Assembly (NCBI GenBank): GCA_025462865.1
Contig: JAOAPI010000055.1
Span: forward strand, 1 to 57,683
DNA: 57,683 bases
Direction of reading: 5' to 3'
DNA from: Candidatus Sulfotelmatobacter sp.
Lineage (GTDB): Bacteria; Acidobacteriota; Terriglobia; Terriglobales; Acidobacteriaceae
Position numbers and translations under genes: made by a program
Part shown: positions 19,257 through 26,699 of the stretch, in pieces
How positions within the stretch are numbered: position 1 is the stretch's first letter
Layout of the letters: every line of letters begins with the position of its first letter
The notes under the pieces: model-generated
Databases searched by the model: none
Seen by the model: only the letters and a program-made list of their open reading frames with translations
What the model was told of the DNA's origin: nothing

Positions 19257-20750
19257 ATGACTCCAGTCGCAGCCCCACCCACACTCCGGCTCACCAACTT
19301 CATCAACGGCCAATGGACCGACTCCCCCGCTCGCGAATGGCGCGACGTAATCAATCCCGCCACCGGCGAAGTACTAGCTCAAGTTCCTCTCGCCGACGCC
19401 GCCGAAGTCAATCAAGCCGTCGAAGCCGCGGCCGCCGCCTTTCCCGAATGGCGCCGCACCCCGCCTGAAGACCGCATCCAGCCGCTCTTCAAGCTGAAGA
19501 TGCTGCTCGAAGATCACCTCGACGACATCGCCCGCATCATCACCCAGGAAAATGGCAAGACGTTCACCGAAGCCAAAGCCGAGATGCGCCGGGCGATTGA
19601 AAACGTTGAAGTCGCCTGCGGCATTCCGATGATGATGCAAGGCTACAATCTCGAGGACGTCGCCCGCGGCATCGACGAGATGATGATCCGCCAGCCCATC
19701 GGCGTCACCGCCGCCATTGTGCCGTTCAACTTTCCCGGCATGATCGCGTTCTGGTATCTCCCCTACGCCATCGCCACCGGCAATACATTCATCTTGAAAC
19801 CATCCGAACGCGTTCCGCTCACGATGCGCTATGTCTACGAACTGCTTGAAAAAACTGGCCTGCCCAAAGGCGTCGTAAGCCTTATCAATGGCGGCAAAGC
19901 CGCCGTTGACGCGCTTCTCGATCATCCGAAAGTTCGCGCCATCAGCTTCGTCGGATCGACTCCAATCGCAAAATACGTTTACTCGCGCGCCGCCGCCAAC
20001 GGCAAACGCGCGCAGTGCCAGGGCGGAGCCAAGAATCACGTCATCGTTCTCCCCGACGCCGACATGCCCATGGCCACACAAATCATCAGCGACAGCGCAT
20101 TCGGATGCGCGGGCCAGCGTTGCCTCGCCGTCTCAGTTGCCGTTACGATCGGCGAAGCGCAGAAGACTTTCCGCGATTCCATTGCTGACGCCGCCTCGAA
20201 ACTCAAAGTCGGCAACGGCCTCGACAAAGACGTCCAGATGGGTCCAGTAATCACGCCGCAGAGTAAAGAGCGCGTCGAATCGCTGATTGCTCTCGGCGAG
20301 AAGCAAGGCGCAAAAGTTCTGCTCGACGGGCGCAATTCGAAGATCCCGAAATACGAATCCGGAAACTTCGTGAATCCCACCATCCTTGACAACGTCCCCG
20401 CCACCAGCGATCTCAACGACACAGAAATCTTCGGCCCCGTCCTCAGCCTCGTGCACGCCAACGACATGGACGACGCGCTCGCCTTCCTCGAACGCAGCGC
20501 CTACGGCAATCAGGCCTCGCTCTTCACCTCCAGCGGATCGGCCGCGCGCCGCTTCCGCTACGAAGCGCCCGCGGGCAACATCGGCATCAACATCGGAGTC
20601 GCTGCGCCCATGGCCTACTTCCCCTTCAGCGGATGGAAGAATAGTTTCTTCGGAGATCTCCACGGCCAGGGCCGTGACGCCATCGAGTTCTATACCGACA
20701 AAAAAGTCGTCGTCGAACGCTGGGCCAAAGAACACAGCCGCAAATTCTAG
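19257..20750 (+). CDS. mmsA: CoA-acylating methylmalonate-semialdehyde dehydrogenase
   Basis: 497 aa from the ATG at 19257 (AGAGG 8 bases before); a GTG three codons upstream is less well spaced. The MMSDH-type active site is [11 protein letters not shown] with the catalytic Cys at 289. The general-base Glu of other aldehyde dehydrogenases is replaced in QGGAKNH, the known mark of the CoA-dependent branch. The enzyme turns methylmalonate semialdehyde into propionyl-CoA, or malonate semialdehyde into acetyl-CoA. Next to class III aminotransferases this completes a beta-alanine or beta-aminoisobutyrate route (transaminate, then acylate). Confidence 0.93.
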   Translation: MTPVAAPPTLRLTNFINGQWTDSPAREWRDVINPATGEVLAQVPLADAAEVNQAVEAAAAAFPEWRRTPPEDRIQPLFKLKMLLEDHLDDIARIITQENGKTFTEAKAEMRRAIENVEVACGIPMMMQGYNLEDVARGIDEMMIRQPIGVTAAIVPFNFPGMIAFWYLPYAIATGNTFILKPSERVPLTMRYVYELLEKTGLPKGVVSLINGGKAAVDALLDHPKVRAISFVGSTPIAKYVYSRAAANGKRAQCQGGAKNHVIVLPDADMPMATQIISDSAFGCAGQRCLAVSVAVTIGEAQKTFRDSIADAASKLKVGNGLDKDVQMGPVITPQSKERVESLIALGEKQGAKVLLDGRNSKIPKYESGNFVNPTILDNVPATSDLNDTEIFGPVLSLVHANDMDDALAFLERSAYGNQASLFTSSGSAARRFRYEAPAGNIGINIGVAAPMAYFPFSGWKNSFFGDLHGQGRDAIEFYTDKKVVVERWAKEHSRKF

Positions 20751-20822
20751 CCACGGATTACACGGATTCACACGGATAGAGCAAGTCATTGATTGATCCG
20801 TGATATCCGTGAAAATCCGTGG
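20751..20822. repeat. Long imperfect palindrome of CACGGAT units
   Basis: Three CACGGAT-type units (CCACGGATT, CACGGATT, CACACGGAT) on the left face three inverted units on the right (ATCCGTG, ATCCGTG, AATCCGTGG), separated by ~18 bases. It could fold into a ~25-bp imperfect hairpin. It starts immediately after the mmsA stop codon. A similar design built from CACGAAGG units is at 26512-26582. Confidence 0.7.
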
Positions 20823-20844
20823 CAATAAATTCTTGAAGGATTCC

Positions 20845-22197
20845 ATGACCACAACTCTCACCACACCCACCGTGACCGACAAGAAGATGACTGGCAAAGA
20901 AATCGTCGATCTCTCCCGCAAGCACACGCTCTACGAATGGTCCGCGCAGTCGAAGGTCGATCCCATCCCCGTCGCCAGCGCCAAAGGGATTTACTTCTAC
21001 ACGCCCGAGGGCAAGCGCTTCATCGACTTCAACAGCCAGCTCATGTCCGTCAACATCGGACACGGCGACCCGCGCGTCATCCAGGCCATCAGCGATCAAG
21101 CCGCGACGCTTGCCTATGCGAATCCCTTCATGGCCACTGAAGTTCGAGCGCGCCTCGGCGCGAAGCTCGCCGAAATCACTCCCGGCGATATCGACACCTT
21201 CTTTTTCACCAACGGAGGCGCCGAAGCCAACGAAAACGCCATCAAGCTCGCGCGCTTCTTCACCGGACGTCACAAGATCATCGCCCGCTATCGCTCCTAT
21301 CACGGCGCAACCGCCGGCGCCATCACTCTCACCGGCGACCCCCGCAGATGGGCCGCCGAGCCTGGCATTCCGGGCGTCGTTCATGTGCTCGATCCTTATC
21401 ACGGCATCGAACGCGGATGGGAATCCGCCGAATCTTCCCTCGCCATGATCGAAGAAACCATTCAGCTCGAAGGTCCGAACACCATCGCCGCGTTCATTCT
21501 CGAGCCGGTCACCGGAACCAACGGCATCCTCATTCCTCCCGATGGATATCTCGCCGGTCTGCGCAAGCTCTGCGACAAGTACGGCATCCTGATGATCGCC
21601 GACGAAGTCATGTCCGGCTTCGGACGCACCGGCGAATGGTTCGCCGTCGATCACTGGAAGGTTGTTCCCGACCTGCTCACCATGGCCAAGGGACTGACTT
21701 CCAGCTATCTCCCTCTCGGCGCGGTCGGCATGCGCCATCACATCGCGCAGCACTTTCAGGACAAAGTTTTTTACGGAGGCCTCACCTACAACAGCCATCC
21801 CATGGGATGCGCGGCGGCGCTGGCCACCATTCGCGTCTATGAAGAAGATGGCCTGCTCGACAATTCAAAAAAGATGGGCGCGATCATGAAAGCGCTGGGA
21901 GAAGATTTGCAGGCGAAGCATCGCTCCGTCGGCGCGGTGCGCTCCATCGGACTGTTCGGCATCGTCGAACTGGTGCGCAGCCGCAAGACGCGCCAGCCGC
22001 TCGCTCCCTTCAACGGCGCCTCCGACGAAATGGCCGCTCTCGGCCGCTTCTTCCGCGAGCAAGGCCTCTACACCTTCGTCCGCTGGAACACCTTCTTCAC
22101 CAACCCTCCGCTCTGCATCACCGAGCCGCAACTGCGCGAGGCTTTCGCCATCATCGACAAGGGGCTGGAGATTACGGATAAAGCGGTCGTCGACTAA
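20845..22197 (+). CDS. Class III aminotransferase (omega-amino acid/taurine-pyruvate-like)
   Basis: 450 aa from the ATG at 20845, preceded by GAAGGA. FTNGGAEANENAIKLAR, IADEVMSGFGRTGEW and TMAKGLTSSYLPLGAV (PLP Lys) are the class III landmarks. Resemblance is to taurine/beta-alanine:pyruvate-type aminotransferases. Together with mmsA upstream it would take beta-alanine to malonate semialdehyde and then acetyl-CoA. It is the last gene of the catabolic island; a TTGTCATTCC-type repeat follows. Confidence 0.86.
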   Translation: MTTTLTTPTVTDKKMTGKEIVDLSRKHTLYEWSAQSKVDPIPVASAKGIYFYTPEGKRFIDFNSQLMSVNIGHGDPRVIQAISDQAATLAYANPFMATEVRARLGAKLAEITPGDIDTFFFTNGGAEANENAIKLARFFTGRHKIIARYRSYHGATAGAITLTGDPRRWAAEPGIPGVVHVLDPYHGIERGWESAESSLAMIEETIQLEGPNTIAAFILEPVTGTNGILIPPDGYLAGLRKLCDKYGILMIADEVMSGFGRTGEWFAVDHWKVVPDLLTMAKGLTSSYLPLGAVGMRHHIAQHFQDKVFYGGLTYNSHPMGCAAALATIRVYEEDGLLDNSKKMGAIMKALGEDLQAKHRSVGAVRSIGLFGIVELVRSRKTRQPLAPFNGASDEMAALGRFFREQGLYTFVRWNTFFTNPPLCITEPQLREAFAIIDKGLEITDKAVVD

Positions 22198-22837
22198 TTT
22201 GTGGATTTTGGGTGGCGCAGCACTTCAGCGCTGCGATCAAGCCCCTTATTAAATAATTGTCATTCCGAGCGCGCCGAAGGCGGGCGAGGAACCTGCTGTT
22301 CGCCGACACTGCCACGACTCACGTAGGGACACCCGCCTCGGCTGTCCGCGGAGCGCAGCGACGCCACGGCGCGGATTTTGATTCTAAACGCTCCACTTTC
22401 CGTCACCGATAGACGAAGCCACTCCTCCTGCGGACTTTTTTTCATGCGACGCCACGAAGTAGGCTGCCCCACTCGTCGCGATTTTCGACGAGTGGGTACC
22501 TGGGACCATGGCGTCAGCGTTCTTGCCACAGGCGAATCCCCGCTCTTGCGGAGAGCCTAAAATGTAACGTCAGGGAATAAATCAGAGATCGGCGTCCGTG
22601 GTGCCTAGTCGTCGAAAACCGCGACGAGATGGGGCAGCCTCAGTTGGGGTGACGTGGGGCAAGCCCTCCGGGAGTCGAGTGAGCGGTGCATCGAATTTGG
22701 TCTTGTCCACCTTAAGGTATCCCGAGCTCCGGTAAATCTACTATAGAACTATCCACCAAGGGTCGTCGGCGGCTAGTGCGTAAAAAATAAAGGGAGACTT
22801 TTACTCATAGGTATGTTGTACACTTTTGGGGAACGAT
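22198..22837. other. 640-base region without a convincing gene
   Basis: It holds the second TTGTCATTCC...GGAACCTGCTGTT repeat (22257-22300) and a strong hairpin at 22468-22496 (11-bp perfect stem CCCACTCGTCG/CGACGAGTGGG, 7-base loop). The open frames that cross it (e.g. 22260-22529, minus) have repeat-derived, low-credibility protein sequence. The last ~40 bases before 22838 are AT-rich and may hold the promoter of the tRNA-like genes, but no clean -35/-10 pair was found. Confidence 0.6.
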
Positions 22838-22944
22838 CTTGGCGTAGCTCAACGGAAAGAGCACCGAGAGTGACCTGAAACTTTAGCGAGGGCCAGGATC
22901 ACTGCCAGTTCTCGGGGATACGGGTTCGATTCCCGTCGTTCGGG
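22838..22944 (+). ncRNA. tRNA-like RNA with an expanded anticodon arm
   Basis: The D arm is canonical (TA, then GCTC-AACGGAAA-GAGC) and so is the T arm (ACGGG-TTCGATT-CCCGT). Between them a 5-bp stem CCGAG/CTCGG (864-868 and 911-915 of 22 kb) is in the anticodon-stem position, but it encloses 42 bases instead of 7. That insert folds into its own hairpin (GTGACCTG pairs with CAGGATCAC around one bulge). The variable loop after it is normal length (GGAT). The acceptor strands CTTGGCG and CGTTCGG pair only with three wobbles and one mismatch. No anticodon can be named and CCA is not encoded. It is 19 bases upstream of the next tRNA-like gene. Confidence 0.6.
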
Positions 22945-22963
22945 GTCGCGCTTTCTTTTTTGT

Positions 22964-23068
22964 GGCGGTGTGGCAGAGTGGTCTAATGCAGGCGATTTAT
23001 AATCGTCCGGTCGGGTCTCACCTTCACCGGAAACACCCGATCCGTGGGTCCGAATCCCACCACCGCCG
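22964..23068 (+). tRNA. Class II, Ser-like tRNA with UAU anticodon and a 36-base variable arm
   Basis: Perfect acceptor GGCGGTG/CACCGCC with G73; T8-G9; a D arm GCA-GAGTGGTCTAA-TGC of the serine type; anticodon stem GGCGA/TCGTC with loop TTTATAA, giving anticodon TAT (reads AUA). The variable arm (23008-23043) is 36 bases, with an 8-bp stem (GG.TCGGGT/ACCCGA.T.CC, one bulge), far beyond the usual 11-24. T stem GTGGG/CCCAC is perfect, but the T loop is TCCGAAT, i.e. C at position 55. CCA is not encoded. G73 and the long arm are seryl-tRNA synthetase identity features, yet the anticodon is for isoleucine. Total 105 bases. Confidence 0.8.
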
Positions 23069-23164
23069 CTCATTAACTATTTGGAATACTAAAGCAACCG
23101 CGTGGCGTGTGTGCCTCCTGTTGACGGGTCCGAGGACCCTGAATTTGCACAATCACTTAAAAAG

Positions 23165-23185
23165 AGGTGGCTTTAAATGCCACCT
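23165..23185. repeat. Hairpin AGGTGGC-N7-GCCACCT
   Basis: A perfect 7-bp stem with loop TTTAAAT lies about 100 bases after the Ser-like tRNA. No long T-run follows, so a terminator role is uncertain. Confidence 0.5.
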
Positions 23186-23244
23186 TACACACTGTTCCCA
23201 TGCCCGTACAAAGCAACTGATCAACTGCAACGTACTACTACATC

Positions 23245-23267
23245 GTTGTTGTGCGATGCACAACAAC
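23245..23267. repeat. Strong 10-bp hairpin downstream of the tRNA-like pair
   Basis: GTTGTTGTGC (23245-23254) and GCACAACAAC (23258-23267) are perfect complements around a GAT loop. The region 23069-23617 has no convincing gene; this hairpin and the direct repeat at 23493 are its only clear structures. Possible roles are a processed RNA element or a protein site at the edge of an inserted segment. Confidence 0.6.
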
Positions 23268-23492
23268 ATCTTATGGTAGCGCCAAATGAAATTGCAAGCG
23301 AGAACATGTAGCGCTAACGTTTGACGATAATCTCACTAAAATACCATCCAATTATCACGTCAATTAACCGTTCAATCGTGCATGGTGTTAACAAAATATC
23401 ACCGTAGTAATCAAACGTAGTCGTCGAAGAGGATCAAAATCGCTTTGACGGCATTGAGCGGACTTGTCTGCGTGAAGGGAACACTCGTCCCT

Positions 23493-23570
23493 CTAAGTCC
23501 TTAGACCGCCGGATCTGGCGGGAATCTCGCGCTATAGTGAAGATTCTAAAAGACCGAGGGGAGTGGGGTG
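23493..23570 (+). repeat. Imperfect direct repeat, left copy
   Basis: About 75 bases starting CTAAGTCC.TTAGACCGCC and including GGATCTGGCGGGAAT and AGTGAAGATTCTAAAAGACC then a G-rich tail. The right copy at 25208-25286 has the same order with a few changes. They bracket three small unknown genes (23618-24819). Confidence 0.8.
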
Positions 23571-23617
23571 GCTTTGCCACAACGACTCGCTCTTGCCGAA
23601 TAAGTCCATAGTCTGCC

Positions 23618-23860
23618 TCAGCGCCGCGTGTTCCTTTCGATTTGCAAAAACAGCAGAATCAGTTCACCAAAAGCAAAGGTCGCAATCCCAAGTGCTAGCA
23701 TTCCTAGGGATTCAACCCATGATGCCTTGATATCCCAACTGTCAGTTGCCGTCCGCAAAGTCAAGACGAATCCAGCAATTGTAAGCAGACCGCCAACTAC
23801 GCGCTCCGCATGGGCAATGATGTGAAGCGCCGTAAATTCCTTTTGCGCTGCTTCTGGCAT
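23618..23860 (-). CDS. Small two-span membrane protein, unknown
   Basis: 80 aa. Two hydrophobic stretches (about 22-37, GGLLTIAGFVLTL, and 52-71, LGMLALGIATFAFGELILLF) are separated by a polar loop with a Trp-rich DSWDIKASW; the C terminus is basic (ERNTRR). Family not recognised. It is 11 bases downstream of the zinc-ribbon gene on the same strand, suggesting one transcript of three genes (24819 to 23618). Confidence 0.6.
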   Translation of the reverse strand: MPEAAQKEFTALHIIAHAERVVGGLLTIAGFVLTLRTATDSWDIKASWVESLGMLALGIATFAFGELILLFLQIERNTRR

Positions 23861-23871
23861 CTCTAGCCTTC

Positions 23872-24045
23872 TTACCGCCGTTTCGCCTTCTTGCCCTTGC
23901 CGCTCGTTCCGTCCTTGCGCGGACTATTCCAGTAGGGACTCTTGCACTTCGGACAAACCTTAGGTTCCTCTGTGCTTGCCGCTCTCGGAATCCATGTGTG
24001 TTCGCAGCGTTCGCACTGGTAGCCTTGCAGCATAATTTTTGCCAT
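23872..24045 (-). CDS. Small zinc-ribbon protein, possibly leaderless
   Basis: 57 aa from the ATG at 24045. QCERCEHTWIPR and KVCPKCKSPYW give two CxxC pairs, then a Lys/Gly-rich basic tail (GKGKKAKRR). This resembles a widespread family of small zinc ribbons found near toxin/DNA-binding genes, but no function is established. A consensus promoter (24054-24081) places the transcription start within a couple of bases of the ATG, so the mRNA may have no leader. A start further upstream (24081) would put the promoter inside the gene. Confidence 0.75.
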   Translation of the reverse strand: MAKIMLQGYQCERCEHTWIPRAASTEEPKVCPKCKSPYWNSPRKDGTSGKGKKAKRR

Positions 24046-24053
24046 ACCTAAAG

Positions 24054-24081
24054 ATAATATACCTATAGGGTATGCTGTCAA
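24054..24081 (-). promoter_or_regulatory. Near-consensus sigma70 promoter with palindrome in its spacer
   Basis: On the minus strand TTGACA (24081-24076) and TATTAT (24059-24054) are 16 bp apart. The spacer region (24059-24073) is the near-palindrome ATACC-TATAG-GGTAT, and ATACCTA recurs at 24044-24050 and about 24891-24897. ATACCC/GGGTAT palindromes between -35 and -10 are reminiscent of CsoR-family sites; no CsoR gene is in the window. Confidence 0.7.
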
Positions 24082-24087
24082 GGAAAT

Positions 24088-24819
24088 TCATTGCAAAGGC
24101 TCCGTGTCTAATGTTTGTACCGGGTCGCCGAATCCAACGATGTACCGTTGCTCCGGGCTGTAAATCAGATTTTGGGTAGTCACGTATCTCTTGCCGTTGC
24201 TGGTATAACGAATCGTGGCCGGAATTTCTTTGTTCCCAAACGTGCCGTTGTAGGTCTGCAAAAGGAAATTCGGCAAGTCGAAGCGCGAGAGCACATGCCC
24301 AAGGAGGTATCCGCCAAGCCTTCGCCACAAAGGAACAAATATCTCTTGATCTCTGCCGATAACCACCGAAGGAGCCGAACCTTCGCCGTTCGTCCATACA
24401 TCTGGTACTTCCGTGGGAACCGTGAGTGTCACGCGAACCCCTATCGCGGCTTCGCCTAAGCCAATGTTCTTTATGTAGAACCCTTGCTGTACTGCGTGTG
24501 CTGGCCGAGCGGCCTTGTCTGGCTCAATCTGCCCCCATTTCGCAATGAGAAGCTGTGGTCTATTCGCAGGCAGGGCTTCCACTTGTGCGATTGGCTGTGC
24601 GGGAGCGGGTACTGGTACTGACCACTGATGCAGAGTGTGGGCAACAAAATACGCAGCAAAAATGAGGGTGAGGGCGCCAGTGATGCGTTGTGTGGTATCG
24701 AATCCCATCGGATTGGACAGGGCCAAGAGTATCACCGCCGCTGCAAAAAGGGGCAGTACAAATCTCTCTATGAAAATCGGCACAGCAGACTTATGCCACA
24801 AGGAGTCGGCTATTGCCAA
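24088..24819 (-). CDS. Membrane-anchored protein of unknown function
   Basis: 243 aa. Two N-terminal hydrophobic segments (about 13-35 and 46-63, ALTLIFAAYFVAHTLHQ) are followed by a soluble ~170-residue part with beta-rich character (YIKNIGLGEAAIGVRVTLTV, ATIRYTSNGKRYVTTQN). The soluble part most likely faces the periplasm or cytoplasm depending on topology. No family recognised. It is the first gene of the small cassette between the direct repeats, and its codon use is more AT-rich than the flanking catabolic genes, consistent with acquisition. Confidence 0.65.
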   Translation of the reverse strand: MAIADSLWHKSAVPIFIERFVLPLFAAAVILLALSNPMGFDTTQRITGALTLIFAAYFVAHTLHQWSVPVPAPAQPIAQVEALPANRPQLLIAKWGQIEPDKAARPAHAVQQGFYIKNIGLGEAAIGVRVTLTVPTEVPDVWTNGEGSAPSVVIGRDQEIFVPLWRRLGGYLLGHVLSRFDLPNFLLQTYNGTFGNKEIPATIRYTSNGKRYVTTQNLIYSPEQRYIVGFGDPVQTLDTEPLQ

Positions 24820-25551
24820 GGCTATTCTTCGCGGGGTTATCCTTGGACTCCGAAAAACAACTTTTTTCTTAAATGCTCTTGCTAATCTATATACCTAATA
24901 GTAATGTACCGTATGGATAGTTGGTGAGCGGTTTAAGGGAGCGAAGATCATGGCTGGCGCGGGAACGTACCGGGCAAGTGGCCCACCCCTGCGGCTTTGC
25001 AAAGGGTGGGAATCCCAGCTGCAAACTACTAGACGATAAAGAACTGCATACGACGCCGAATCCTTCCGAAAAAAATCCATACCGTTGTGACATCTAACCT
25101 TGTCATCCACAGCCGCAACCGCCGATCATGGTGGCGGAGGCAATGCGCCATCAAGCTTCGTCGACCACGGCCGCGGGCTAAGTCTCTTGTTCTCTAGATT
25201 TTGATACCTAAGTCCTTTAGACCGCCGGATCTGGCGGGAATTTCCCGCTAGAGTGAAGATTCTAAAAGACCGATGGGGTGGGGGGTGGGGTAATCACAGA
25301 GCAGATAACCAGAAGGTAAGTGGAAGGGAATCTGTGCGGCCCAGTCAACTGTCCTCCAGAGCGGAGCGTCAGCTTCGCGAATGCGAAGGTGACGCGAAGT
25401 CGAAGGAGCCCATTCAAGCTGCAACCACCAGTATCGCGTCGAGGCATTCTCACGATATCGAGTGCTCGGAGAGAACTCCCTTAGGCGGTACAGGAACTGC
25501 CGGCCGTGCCGGGGTCCTTCGCTCTGGATGACAACGTAGAAGATTAGGGAG
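24820..25551. other. 730-base region without a convincing gene
   Basis: The left part is AT-rich and likely holds the promoter of the 24819 gene (ATACCTA motif about 24891). The right copy of the direct repeat is at 25208-25286, followed by a G-rich GGGGTGGGGGGTGGGG run (about 25275-25290). 25330-25530 looks like a decayed copy of the TGTCATCC...GAAGG repeat family. Open frames here have poor protein character. Confidence 0.55.
25208..25286 (+). repeat. Imperfect direct repeat, right copy
   Basis: It repeats the order CTAAGTCC, TTAGACCGCCGGATCTGGCG, GGAAT, GTGAAGATTCTAAAAGACCG and G-rich tail of the copy at 23493-23570. The two copies are ~1.7 kb apart in the same orientation. Confidence 0.8.
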
Positions 25552-25749
25552 TTACGCGCGCCAGATGCGCTGTTGCGCGTCGAGGGACGAGAACATTACG
25601 GGCTCGTGGTGGACGTTGGTGGCGTGCTGGTTGATGGCGGTGGCGGCCTGGGTGCGGAGGTTGCCGTCGCGGGCATCGAAGTCGAGGGTGCTGACGTGGT
25701 GGGCGCAGTGGGAGCAGGTGAACTTCATGCCTCCCTTGATGCGTGCCAT
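25552..25749 (-). CDS. Small Cys/His protein, unknown
   Basis: 65 aa from the ATG at 25749 (a GTG at 25767 is also open). FTCSHCAHHV near the N terminus and HATNVHH in the second half give a C-x2-C...H-x4-HH arrangement that could bind zinc. The third codon positions are almost all G or C, as in the genome's real genes, which argues for coding. No clear ribosome site. Family and function unknown. Confidence 0.6.
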   Translation of the reverse strand: MARIKGGMKFTCSHCAHHVSTLDFDARDGNLRTQAATAINQHATNVHHEPVMFSSLDAQQRIWRA

Positions 25750-25923
25750 GCTGTAGAGGCGTTTCACACTTCGAGTCTAGTCTTTTCGTGCGGGAGTGGT
25801 AGGCACGAGGGTCGGGCAGCGAAGGTAATGTGGGTGGGAGCGGGGAAGTTCCGAAGTGGGAATGAGGCGATAGAGCCGTGGTTGGAATGCCTTGCGAGGC
25901 CGCTGGTCCCGCCGGTGAAAGAG

Positions 25924-25987
25924 GGGTCCTTCGACTGCGGTTGATCTTCGCACTTGGGCGCGAAGATCAATCCTCGCTCAGGATGAC
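25924..25987 (-). repeat. Dispersed palindromic repeat, copy C (inverted)
   Basis: The reverse complement matches the copies at 17627 and 19115: TGTCATCCTGAGCGAGGATT at one end, GCAGTCGAAGGACC at the other, with a GCGCCCAAG core. It lies just downstream of hspR, between the two converging-minus genes. Confidence 0.8.
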
Positions 25988-26007
25988 ACGGTGCTTAAGG
26001 ACCAGCA

Positions 26008-26409
26008 CTAACGCTTTTTTGTGGGCGCAACGCTTGGCACGACCATCGGCCTGCGCACCGGGACGATGGCGCCTTTGGCGGGATCGGCGGCGGCGTGGGC
26101 TCGGGTGAGGACTTCTTCCTGGATGTATTGGACGAACTCCTGAATCTGGCGCTGCATCTCTTCCATGCGCTCGCGCATTTGCAGGATGATCGCCATGCCG
26201 CTGATGTTCACCCCCAGGTCGCGCGCCAGCGACAGGATGAACTCCAGCCGCTGCAGGTCTTCGTCGGTGTAAAGGCGGGTGTTGCCTTCGGTGCGCGACG
26301 GCTTCAGCAGTCCCTCGCGCTCGTAGAGTCGCAGCGTCTGGGGATGGATGCCATACATTTCGGCGACGGAGGAAATCATGTACGCGCCTTTTGATTTCCG
26401 TTTGGTCAT
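26008..26409 (-). CDS. hspR: HspR-like MerR-family heat-shock repressor
   Basis: 133 aa from the ATG at 26409; the frame is open further upstream to 26661 but that part is repeat sequence. Residues ~10-75 are a MerR HTH with the HspR-typical YMISSVAEMYGIHPQTLRLYE, then EGNTRLYTDEDLQRL; a coiled-coil helix follows (MRERMEEMQRQIQEFVQYIQ). The tail is Pro/Val-rich and basic. HspR binds HAIR elements and represses dnaK operons with DnaK as corepressor. Here dnaK/dnaJ lie 3-7 kb away on the same strand, and a HAIR-like site precedes dnaK (33219). Confidence 0.88.
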   Translation of the reverse strand: MTKRKSKGAYMISSVAEMYGIHPQTLRLYEREGLLKPSRTEGNTRLYTDEDLQRLEFILSLARDLGVNISGMAIILQMRERMEEMQRQIQEFVQYIQEEVLTRAHAAADPAKGAIVPVRRPMVVPSVAPTKKR

Positions 26410-26511
26410 AAGAGGTCGATGTCCTGCGCTCGATTTTAGAGCAGGATCCCTTTTCTGGCTAATCTCGCGGGCGTTGGAGGGTAATGCAATTTGAACAAGA
26501 AACCAAATGAA

Positions 26512-26582
26512 CCACGAAGGACACGAAGTATCACGAAGGATTTGGTTCGGCTTCCCTTCGTGTACCTTCGTGCCCTTTGTGG
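26512..26582. repeat. Long imperfect palindrome of CACGAAGG units
   Basis: CCACGAAGG, CACGAAG, CACGAAGG units on the left face CCTTCGTG, CCTTCGTG, CCCTTTGTGG on the right around a 15-base centre. It has the same architecture as the CACGGAT palindrome at 20751-20822. It lies between hspR and the DUF2383 gene. Confidence 0.7.
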
Positions 26583-26699
26583 TTGAGTTCGTCGGATTTG
26601 GTCCACTAACGGAGCGTTGCACGCGACGGAATTGCGCCAAACTCTCGCGCCTTGCGGGCATCCAAATGACGAGCGCATCTTAAAATTCAGGAGATCATT

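Noticed and set aside
22260..22529. Minus-strand frame of 89 codons in the repeat region
   Set aside because: Derived from dispersed repeats and a hairpin; protein sequence is repetitive and without a start signal.
22849..23073. Minus-strand frame over the tRNA-like pair encoding a 74-residue protein
   Set aside because: It is the antisense of tRNA sequence (GGIRTHGS-type spurious protein), no ribosome site and no homology expected.
23245..23267. Rho-independent terminator of the tRNA-like pair
   Set aside because: Strong stem, but it is not followed by a T-run and lies almost 180 bases past the tRNA end.
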